From Colwellia sp. (GTDB lineage Bacteria; Pseudomonadota; Gammaproteobacteria; Enterobacterales; Alteromonadaceae), in assembly GCA_013215655.1 (NCBI GenBank), contig JABSOX010000055.1, forward strand, positions 1-37,424: a stretch of DNA of 37,424 nucleotides, given 5' to 3'. Every line of letters starts with the position of its first letter. Positions within the stretch are counted from its first letter, which is position 1. Under the pieces are notes generated by a model that made no database searches, had not been told where the DNA came from, and saw only the letters and a list, made by a program, of their open reading frames with translations. This document shows positions 1 through 6,709 of the stretch, one piece after another. The position numbers and the translations under genes were made by a program.

Positions 1-1290
1 AAATCAATACAACTGACCATTGATGCTAATAAGCTCTTTGCCGCGCAAACTCAAATTCGGCAAGAGGTGATGACTTTATTGGGTTGGCAAATTCCCGCTG
101 AATTAACCAAAAAACTTGCGGCGAAAAAACCGGCGTTTGACGGCGCTTATCAACATTATTTAGCAGGGCAGGGTTATCTATATCGTTTTGATCATGGCGA
201 TAACATTACTAAGGCGCTGGAATCATTTCAGTCGGCTATTGCTTTAGACTCTAATTACGCCGACGCCTATGTGGGATTGGCACAAGCACAATTGCGTAGC
301 TTTCTTGAATACCAAGATATTAACTTACTTAAAACCATGAAAAAAACCGTTAAACGATTAGAGAAAGTTGATGGTAATCACCCTTTACTTAGTTACTTGC
401 TAGGTGAGCTTAAATTAAACCAAGGAGATTATTCAAAGGCTGTTACGTTGTTTGAACATAACATTAAGCAACAACCCAATTTTTTAAAAGCATATGTAAG
501 TTTGTCTATTTCTTATCTAGAGTTAGGCGAGTTAGTAAAAGCGGAACAAATACTGTTAAATGCCTATCAGTTAATGCCTAATAATAATGCTGTGTTAATA
601 GAGTTGGGGATTTTTCACTATGGTAGTGGTGATTATGAACGAGCGATTGAATACTTTGAACTTTTAGCGCAACAAGCCCCTAATAACTACATAGCTTACC
701 TTAATATTAGTGCTTGCCATTATCTTAATAGTAATATTAATCTGGCAATTATATCTGCACAACAATCAATAAGTATTCAACCTAATGCTGAGGCTTATTC
801 AAATATTGGTACTGCATATTTTCATTTAAAAGACTATAAAAAGTCAGTTTCTGCTTTTGAAGATATGCTAGCTCTAAATGATAGTGACTATATCAATTGG
901 GGAAATTTAGCCGATGCTTATCGCTTTTCTAGTAACCCTAAATATATTGGCGCTTTTAAAAAAGCGATAAAATTAGCTGAAATAGCGCTGGAAATAAACT
1001 CTAATAATAACGATGCTGTTACATTATTGGCATATTATTATGCTAATTTGGATAATGTTGAAAAAACTAATTTTTTCTCTAAAAAAATCACAAATAAAAA
1101 CTCCGGCAAATATAATTTTTATATTGCTGCTGCTTATGCACGATTAAATATGTACCAAGCAGCGCTTAATTACTTAGAACTTTCTATTAATAATAACTAT
1201 TCTCGTGAAGAAATCACTAATTCACCGTTATTTGATAACTTAAAAAGTGAGCCTAAATATCAACAATTAATGTCCATCCAATACGAATAA
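1..1290 (+). CDS. TPR-repeat protein, 5' end cut by the window edge
   Basis: The frame is open from base 1 without a stop, so the GTG/ATG at 67-72 is probably internal and this is the C-terminal part of a longer protein. After a short leader that reads FAAQTQIRQEVMTLLG, the protein is a run of tetratricopeptide repeats, with units near residues 45-75, 105-135, 140-205 and 240-275 of the 407-residue piece. The leader followed by a sentence such as YHYL-x-G-x-GYL and then TPRs is the usual C-terminal half of CadC-type winged-helix regulators or of serine/threonine kinases with TPR tails. The N-terminal signalling domain lies outside the window, so which of these it is cannot be seen. TPRs mediate protein-protein contacts. 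The product reads toward the convergent gene ending at 1296, leaving only 5 bp between the two stop codons. Confidence 0.75.
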   Translation, partial: KSIQLTIDANKLFAAQTQIRQEVMTLLGWQIPAELTKKLAAKKPAFDGAYQHYLAGQGYLYRFDHGDNITKALESFQSAIALDSNYADAYVGLAQAQLRSFLEYQDINLLKTMKKTVKRLEKVDGNHPLLSYLLGELKLNQGDYSKAVTLFEHNIKQQPNFLKAYVSLSISYLELGELVKAEQILLNAYQLMPNNNAVLIELGIFHYGSGDYERAIEYFELLAQQAPNNYIAYLNISACHYLNSNINLAIISAQQSISIQPNAEAYSNIGTAYFHLKDYKKSVSAFEDMLALNDSDYINWGNLADAYRFSSNPKYIGAFKKAIKLAEIALEINSNNNDAVTLLAYYYANLDNVEKTNFFSKKITNKNSGKYNFYIAAAYARLNMYQAALNYLELSINNNYSREEITNSPLFDNLKSEPKYQQLMSIQYE

Positions 1291-1295
1291 TTTAT

Positions 1296-1817
1296 CTATC
1301 TTTTTATTCTAATTACAGGATCCCAAGTCGCTGAAAATTTATCGCCATTGTTCTTAAAATCGATGTGAATAATGACATCGTCAGCTTCACTTGGTGGCGC
1401 ACCCGCAGTACTTTCTGTCGCTACGGCTTTATAATTTGCACTTCTTTTTTTCTCTGAAACTAACTGTAAATCAAAGCGATTTTGCAAAATGCCTTGCCAT
1501 TTGTAACTAGTGTCACTCTCATCAGTGGGGGCAGTTTGTAACTTAAACTTAATATTATCGCCATTGTTGATTTCAAAAGGTGGTTCGATGTGGGTTTCAC
1601 CCGCTTTATCCGATGAGTAATAAAGGTAATTTGATTCTTGATTTTCAGGGATAGGTGTAATTTTACGACCTTTGCCATTAAATTGATGTGCTAAGAGTCC
1701 ACTATTGATATCACTGGCAAGTTGAGCGAAATACATATTGATATAAATCTTAGTCGTTGTTGTTTTAGATGATGATATGACTTCAGTGGTTTCATTGGCC
1801 GTTTGAGCAATGTTCAT
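1296..1817 (-). CDS. small hypothetical protein, possibly AidA/PixA inclusion-body family
   Basis: A 173-residue soluble protein without a signal peptide or membrane segment. A good ribosome site (AAGGA, about 8 bases ahead of ATG) supports the start. I do not recognise it firmly. Three features recall the AidA/PixA family of crystalline-inclusion proteins: a hydrophobic beta strand KIYINMYF near residues 23-30, a GDNIKFK strand near the middle, and an ending in WDPVIRIKR, where AidA/PixA proteins end in a similar WDP motif. Length also fits that family. The next gene upstream on the same strand (1914-2333) shares a loose AH-x-F ... LYxxxSxxK ... GDxI pattern, so the two may be diverged paralogues. 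The gene is separated from it by about 100 bases and could be co-transcribed. Confidence 0.6.
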   Translation of the reverse strand: MNIAQTANETTEVISSSKTTTTKIYINMYFAQLASDINSGLLAHQFNGKGRKITPIPENQESNYLYYSSDKAGETHIEPPFEINNGDNIKFKLQTAPTDESDTSYKWQGILQNRFDLQLVSEKKRSANYKAVATESTAGAPPSEADDVIIHIDFKNNGDKFSATWDPVIRIKR

Positions 1818-1913
1818 TTTATAATTCCTTTTTGTTTTTTTTGAATAGAGGTACGGAATAAAAGTACATAGTCATTTAATTTATAAAATAAAAATCGTTA
1901 AATCAATAGTTTG

Positions 1914-2333
1914 TTAGCTTTTTATGGTGTCTTTTTTAAACAACTTAGATAAAGCAGCAGTGATTTTATTTGTAATCGTCAAAGTCGATTTTTGTTGTTC
2001 GGTTGATTTTCTACCTATATTGCTCGGTGGTTGGTCTTCATCAAATAATTTAATCGTGGTAATGGTTGTGCGCATTGGCGACTTTTTCTGCTTTTCTAAT
2101 GTAGAGTTTTCTTTGTTAGCGATAGTACTATTTCTAATCGAGATTTTATCCCCTGCATGACTACTTACATTATTGCCGTTTTTATTCTTGCTAAAAAAAC
2201 AGTATAGATGAGTATTATTTTCTTCATAGTCAAGGTCAAAATCTTTTGACTGTGTGTTATGACCAAACGCAGTAAACTTATGCGCTTGATGTGTGGTATT
2301 CATGTGATTAACAAATGATCCTGATTCGCTCAT
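1914..2333 (-). CDS. small hypothetical protein, possible paralogue of the downstream AidA-like gene
   Basis: A soluble protein of about 139 residues, unrecognised. The frame opens at a TTG at 2345, but an ATG at 2333 (protein starting MSESGSF) has a clear GGAG site six bases ahead, so that start is used. The first half (AHKF..., LYCFFSKNKNG, GDKISI) resembles the matching part of the 173-residue neighbour at 1296-1817 in order and spacing. The second half is a low-complexity, Lys/Ser/Thr-rich tail (KKSPMRTT, EQQKSTLTITNK, LFKKD) and lacks the WDP ending of the neighbour. This suggests a duplicated gene whose C-terminus has been replaced or shifted. The upstream gap carries an array of 12-bp repeats. 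A reading frame on the opposite strand at 1924-2160 is treated as a shadow. Confidence 0.5.
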   Translation of the reverse strand: MSESGSFVNHMNTTHQAHKFTAFGHNTQSKDFDLDYEENNTHLYCFFSKNKNGNNVSSHAGDKISIRNSTIANKENSTLEKQKKSPMRTTITTIKLFDEDQPPSNIGRKSTEQQKSTLTITNKITAALSKLFKKDTIKS

Positions 2334-2747
2334 GGTACTCTCCAATGTATCACTCTTTTTTCCATTAATAGTCGATATTATTTGTGCTTTGTTTTAGATA
2401 TGTCAGCTATCTTAATTGATGCACTATCATAACTGTGGTGAGGGGGACATAACCATTACACGGCATTACACGTCTGAAAAATGATGCATTAGGCTTTAAA
2501 CAGTGGACTCAAGCGGAGAATACAAAAATTAATCAAGATTAACACAAAGCCATTTTCCTATGTAATTGCCTAGGTTATTTTCTTAAGTAATTGGCTAGAT
2601 AGTTGACTAAGTAGTCGACTAAGTAATTGGCTAAGTTATATATTTTATTTTTGGCAGTTAGGGTGATATTTTAACATGGGCTCAGGGATGAGTAGCGTGA
2701 ATTTCATTTATTAATGTCCACCATATGTTTGATTTTGATAATCTACA
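2334..2747. other. intergenic region with a 12-bp tandem repeat array
   Basis: About 414 bases between the histidine kinase stop and the small hypothetical gene. It holds four directly adjoining degenerate 12-bp units (entered separately) and no coding frame I can support. The promoter of the downstream hypothetical gene pair should be here. Confidence 0.6.
2586..2633. repeat. four tandem 12-bp repeats (AGTAATTGGCTA type)
   Basis: Four contiguous units of exactly 12 bp: AGTAATTGGCTA (2586-2597), GATAGTTGACTA (2598-2609), AGTAGTCGACTA (2610-2621) and AGTAATTGGCTA (2622-2633). A fifth, detached copy reads TGTAATTGCCTA near 2561-2572. The third unit contains the perfect palindrome TAGTCGACTA (2612-2621). 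Twelve base pairs is a little over one helical turn, so copies sit on nearly the same DNA face, as in arrays of regulator sites. It could equally be simple slippage-derived sequence. It lies some 250 bases ahead of the small hypothetical gene. Confidence 0.7.
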
Positions 2748-4322
2748 TTAGTTTAAGCTTTGCGCTATTTTGTTAAGCAACTCATCAAACTTAAATGGTT
2801 TTAACATAATATCATCCATGCCCGAATTAATACTACGTTCGCCTATTTCACTAGATGCACTTGCTGACAACGCAAATATCAAAGTATGTTGATTAGCACT
2901 CTCCTGAGATCTAATGATCTCTGTTGCTTCAAACCCGTCCATAACAGGCATTAGACAGTCCATTAAAATAATATCAATTTTATGCTTATTGAATTGTTCA
3001 ACGGCTATTTGGCCATTTTCAGCTTCGATAATATTAGCTTGTGATTCATCAAGTGCCATTGCGACTATTTTTCGATTAATTCGATTATCGTCAACGACTA
3101 ATACGGTTTTATTGAGTAGTGATACAGGAGTCGAGGGTGATGAATCCGCGAGGGTGATTGTTTGTTGTTGGTCACTTATTGGCAGTGATAGTGTAAAACT
3201 AAAAACACTGCCTTTACCTTCACGGCTAATCACTTTTATTGTGCTATTCATCAATTTTACAAGCTGACTACTAATGGTTAATCCTAAACCTGTTCCTCCA
3301 TAATTTCTGGTAGTTGAAGAGTCATGTTGGGTAAATGGTTTAAATAGACTTTTAATTTTTTCCGGGGAGATACCTACACCCGTATCGATTATGGAAAACA
3401 CCAACTGACATTCATTCTTATTTACTGAAACAAAATCTAATTCAACTTTTACGTGACCTTTATTTGTGAATTTAATCGCATTATTCACTAAATTTATTAG
3501 TACCTGTTTTAATCGAACATCATCAACAAGCACTTTAGGGAAATCTTGTTCAGTAAATATCGCTTCAATGGTTAAGTCAGTGCTTACTTCTATACCGCTG
3601 GAACATAAGGCGATGACCTCATTAACAAGCTTTTTAGCATCGATGCTGGTAGGGTGTAAGTCAATTTTGTTAGCTTCAATCTTTGAAAAATCAAGCACTT
3701 GATTAATAATAGCTAGTAGTTGACCGCCCGAACTTTCAATTGTATCAAGTAAAAATGTCTGTTGCTCGGTTAATGGTGTTTTATTAAATTGCTGCACCAT
3801 GCCTAAAATGCCATTCATTGGCGTTCTCAGCTCGTGACTCATCGAAGCAAGAAACATGGTTTTAGCATTACTAGCAGCTTGTGCTTTTGCTATTGCTTGT
3901 TCCAGTAGTTTCTTATTTTTGGCGGCTAATACACTATGATCTTTGATCATTTTAGCCATTTGTATTTCAGCGCTGTTAATTCCTCCTTGAATAAGTAGAT
4001 AATTTTGTTTGTTAAGCACGATAACTTTACTATTAAAATCGATATGCTCTTCTCGTGCTCCCATTTTTATTTCGAGCTTAAACCGATATTTACGATTCTT
4101 TGAGATAGCATTATTTACTCGTTTTATGATCTTCTCATCAAACAAGTTTTCGAGGTTACTATTTCGGGAAATATCACTAAACCAAGTAGCAAAAGTTTGG
4201 TTAAATTCAATAATATTTAACGAATCACAATCACAAAGCACAAGTCCAAGGTCTAAATCAGTGAGTAATTCAGATAAAAGATTTGTTGGTGATTGAATTG
4301 ATTGATTAGTCACTTGCAACAA
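2748..4322 (-). CDS. hybrid sensor histidine kinase / response regulator
   Basis: A 524-residue cytoplasmic signalling protein with no membrane segment. Residues about 15-115 look like a PAS-type sensor fold. A helical linker (about 118-155) leads to the HisKA domain with the phospho-accepting histidine H163 in SMSHELRTP. The ATPase domain (about 260-385) has the N box (NLVNNAIKF), G1 box (DTGVGI) and G2 box (GGTGLGL). A C-terminal receiver domain (about 405-522) has the acidic pocket VVDD, phospho-acceptor D455 in MDCLMPVMDG and conserved K508. No output or Hpt domain is present, so the phosphate must go to another protein. Its start codon lies inside the end of the truncated hemoglobin gene (17-bp overlap), so translation is probably coupled and the globin is the natural candidate for supplying the sensed signal. 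The signal itself is inferred, not visible. Confidence 0.93.
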   Translation of the reverse strand: MLQVTNQSIQSPTNLLSELLTDLDLGLVLCDCDSLNIIEFNQTFATWFSDISRNSNLENLFDEKIIKRVNNAISKNRKYRFKLEIKMGAREEHIDFNSKVIVLNKQNYLLIQGGINSAEIQMAKMIKDHSVLAAKNKKLLEQAIAKAQAASNAKTMFLASMSHELRTPMNGILGMVQQFNKTPLTEQQTFLLDTIESSGGQLLAIINQVLDFSKIEANKIDLHPTSIDAKKLVNEVIALCSSGIEVSTDLTIEAIFTEQDFPKVLVDDVRLKQVLINLVNNAIKFTNKGHVKVELDFVSVNKNECQLVFSIIDTGVGISPEKIKSLFKPFTQHDSSTTRNYGGTGLGLTISSQLVKLMNSTIKVISREGKGSVFSFTLSLPISDQQQTITLADSSPSTPVSLLNKTVLVVDDNRINRKIVAMALDESQANIIEAENGQIAVEQFNKHKIDIILMDCLMPVMDGFEATEIIRSQESANQHTLIFALSASASSEIGERSINSGMDDIMLKPFKFDELLNKIAQSLN

Positions 4323-4668
4323 TTTGGTCCATCAGACTCGAAATTAACGTAATGATTGTTGAAATATCTTTTTGTTCAACACTTGCTTCATCCAAGGATT
4401 CTTCTAATAATTCTGCAACTTCTTGGAAGTGTGGAACGGTTATTTTATAAGGAGCATGAACTGTTTTTAAATCTAATCCGGTATAATTTTCTGGTCCACC
4501 TAAAGCTACAGCAATGAAGTTAGTTTGGTGAGACATTAATTTTTCCATATTAACGTTTTCAAAGTAAGGAGCCAGTTCTTCGCTATCTAAAATTTTTTGA
4601 TAAAAATTACTGACCACCATACTAAATGTATCGAAGCCGCCATATTTGTCATATAGAGTTTCCTCCAT
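4306..4668 (-). CDS. glbN: group I truncated hemoglobin
   Basis: A 120-residue heme protein of the group I (TrHbN) class. It aligns well with Mycobacterium tuberculosis trHbN from LYDKYGG through YTGLDLKTVHAPYKIT. The key positions are at the same spacing: B10 tyrosine Y23, E11 glutamine Q48 and proximal F8 histidine H71 (23-48-71, against 33-58-81 in trHbN). The Tyr/Gln distal pair is typical of globins with very high O2 affinity and NO dioxygenase activity, so it should bind O2 and NO. The gene is the first of a two-gene unit and its end overlaps a hybrid histidine kinase. A GAGG ribosome site precedes the ATG, and a dyad sits 44-62 bases upstream. Role is either NO detoxification or ligand sensing on behalf of the kinase; the overlap favours sensing, but this is inference. 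Confidence 0.92.
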   Translation of the reverse strand: MEETLYDKYGGFDTFSMVVSNFYQKILDSEELAPYFENVNMEKLMSHQTNFIAVALGGPENYTGLDLKTVHAPYKITVPHFQEVAELLEESLDEASVEQKDISTIITLISSLMDQIVASD

Positions 4669-4984
4669 GATATTTCCCTCTCTTTAGTAAAGAATATAAA
4701 CGTAGTGAATAACATACTAAAAATGTATGTAATCATAAGCGTGGGATTAAAAATCAAACTTTGCAAATTATTAATTGAGAAAATTCATACAATCGGAAAA
4801 TAACGAGGTGAAATGAGTTAATTTAACCAAGTATAAAATATGGTTCATCGGCTCCGTTGGTAATGCAAATATAATTAAATGACAAAAATATCAGTGAGAT
4901 ATTAGGCTTATAACAGCAATGGAGCAGAGACATTGAAAAGAGAATAATTCAATATCGCTGCCCTCATAACTTACATATAGATTG
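4669..4984. other. intergenic region between aceF end and glbN start
   Basis: About 316 bases. The side next to glbN carries the ACATAC/GTATGT dyad and should hold the glbN-kinase promoter. The side next to aceF should hold its transcription end, but I see no clear GC stem with a T tract. No coding frame is supported. Confidence 0.5.
4712..4730. promoter_or_regulatory. inverted repeat upstream of glbN, candidate operator
   Basis: ACATAC, seven bases, then GTATGT: a perfect 6-bp dyad centred about 53 bases before the glbN start. One half, read on the minus strand as ACATACATTT, loosely resembles half of an NsrR site (8 of 11 positions), but the other half does not. The regulator is unknown. 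Confidence 0.3.
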
Positions 4985-6700
4985 CTATAGATTAAACGCT
5001 AGCAGTGCAGGGTCTTCACAATAACTTTTTAAGCGTGCTAAGAAACGAGCCGCATCGGCGCCATTGATTATTCTATGGTCAAAACCCAATGATACATTCA
5101 TGATCAAGCGTGGTACAAAGTTGCCTTGCTCTGGAGGAATACCGCTGATTTGTGCTAAACGTGGTAACCATTGTGCGGCGGTTACCCCTAAAATGGCTGC
5201 TTCAGGCCAGTTAATGACGGGCATAATACCAGTGACACCTAAGCCGCCTAAATTTGAAATAGTCATCACCGAACCTTGCATATCAGCTGGCTTGAGTTTG
5301 CCATCACGTGCCTTAATACTGACTTGTGTTAGATCTTGGGCAAGTTCAACAATAGATTTTGTATTAACATCTTTAATGACGGGAACCACTAAACCTCTTG
5401 GCGTATCTACGGCGACACCGATATGACGATAATCTCTGAAGACAAATTCAGTATTGTTTTCATCATAAGCTGCAGAGAATACTGGGAACTCATTGATCAC
5501 CTGCGCTAACAACTTGGTTAAAATTGCAGTGATAGTTAATGAGCCTCCTTGAGATTTAACCTGGTCTTTATGTCGTTTACGAGCTTTTTCAAGGTCGGTA
5601 ATGTCAATTTCTTGTTGGATCCAAGCATGCGGAATACGATGACAACTATGGGACATATTTTCAGCGGTAACTTGTTGGATACGTGTTGCCGCCTCTCGTC
5701 GTGTTTCACCAAAGGTTGAAAAGTCTGGTAAAGGTTTTTGCAGCATACTTACGTTATTATTGTTGATGCCAGTATCCGGATTTTGCATCTTTTCTTTGGT
5801 AAAGGCTTTAACATCACTGCGACTAATTCGTCCACGCACACCGCTACCCTTGATCTGTGATAGTTCAATGCCCAGTTGACGGGCCAAACGGCGTGCCGAT
5901 GGTCCGGCGCTAACCGACTGGCTACAGCCATTAATTTCGGGTGTTGCTAATATATTACTTGGTGTATTGGTGGTCAGTTTTTCTGTCGTTTTTTTAGTAG
6001 GTACAACATTAATTTCTTTACTACTTGTTGTCGTGCTTATCTGCTCAGCTCTTCCTTGCTCTGTTTTATCTTCTTCAGCTTTATTTAGTTGTGTAAGGGT
6101 TAATTTGGCAAATATATCGCCCATTGCGACCTTTTCGCCGACGTTAAGTATAAAGTTATCAATAATACCGTCATATTCGCTTGGTACTTCCATCACCACT
6201 TTATCGGTTTCAACTTCCAAGAGGTTGTCTCCAATACTGACCTTGCTACCCGGTTCAACCAAAAATGATAAAATGATACCTGTTGTGGTGCTATCGCCCA
6301 ACTCAGGAATAGTTAATTCAATGTGTTTTACTGTCGTGGTCTCACTGACATTAATACTCTTTTCTAGCTGCGTAATAGCTTCTTCACTAGTTACTAATTG
6401 CTCTTTGCTCTGATCGAAAATCTTATCCTGAACAACGGGCTTCAACTCAGTAGAGCTTAGCTCTTCAGGGCTCAACAGCGCAAATTCAGTACCCATCTCA
6501 ACGGTATCGCCAACATTAATCTCAAAACTGCTAATAATGCCAGCTTGTTCGGTCGGCACTTCCATTACTACTTTGTCGGTTTCTATTTCTAATAAGTTAT
6601 CACCGATATCGACTTTACTGCCCGGCTCAACCAAAAGTGATAGCACAATACCTGTTGTGGTACTGTCTCCCAATTCAGGGATAGTTAATTTAATTGTCAT
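4985..6700 (-). CDS. aceF: dihydrolipoamide acetyltransferase, E2 of pyruvate dehydrogenase
   Basis: E2 core of a 2-oxoacid dehydrogenase complex, transferring the acyl group from lipoyl-lysine to CoA. The order is lipoyl domain 1 (about 2-77, lipoyl-lysine K43 in ETDKVVME), lipoyl domain 2 (about 126-201, K167 in the same motif), a flexible linker, an E3/E1-binding domain (about 264-300, SAGPSARRLARQLG), and the catalytic domain (about 330-571). The active site reads DHRIINGAD with H542; the usual aspartate is asparagine N546, as also found in Azotobacter/Pseudomonas E2, so the enzyme need not be defective. Two lipoyl domains against three in E. coli. The two lipoyl domains are very alike in DNA as well. 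It starts 9 bases after aceE with AAGG ahead of the ATG, so the two are one operon. No lpd follows. Confidence 0.96.
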   Translation of the reverse strand: MTIKLTIPELGDSTTTGIVLSLLVEPGSKVDIGDNLLEIETDKVVMEVPTEQAGIISSFEINVGDTVEMGTEFALLSPEELSSTELKPVVQDKIFDQSKEQLVTSEEAITQLEKSINVSETTTVKHIELTIPELGDSTTTGIILSFLVEPGSKVSIGDNLLEVETDKVVMEVPSEYDGIIDNFILNVGEKVAMGDIFAKLTLTQLNKAEEDKTEQGRAEQISTTTSSKEINVVPTKKTTEKLTTNTPSNILATPEINGCSQSVSAGPSARRLARQLGIELSQIKGSGVRGRISRSDVKAFTKEKMQNPDTGINNNNVSMLQKPLPDFSTFGETRREAATRIQQVTAENMSHSCHRIPHAWIQQEIDITDLEKARKRHKDQVKSQGGSLTITAILTKLLAQVINEFPVFSAAYDENNTEFVFRDYRHIGVAVDTPRGLVVPVIKDVNTKSIVELAQDLTQVSIKARDGKLKPADMQGSVMTISNLGGLGVTGIMPVINWPEAAILGVTAAQWLPRLAQISGIPPEQGNFVPRLIMNVSLGFDHRIINGADAARFLARLKSYCEDPALLAFNL

Positions 6701-6709
6701 GTTTATCCC

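Noticed and set aside
1924-2160. 78-residue open frame opposite the small hypothetical gene
   Set aside because: Lies wholly within the minus-strand gene that has a good ribosome site; no recognisable domain.
5060-5085. Asparagine in place of aspartate in the E2 active-site motif (DHRIINGAD)
   Set aside because: Known to occur in functional Azotobacter/Pseudomonas-type E2 proteins, so not taken as a loss of function.
5967-6413. 148-residue open frame on the plus strand opposite the aceF lipoyl region
   Set aside because: Hydrophobic, repetitive translation (Val/Leu/Ser) that mirrors the conserved lipoyl domains; no ribosome site. A shadow of aceF.
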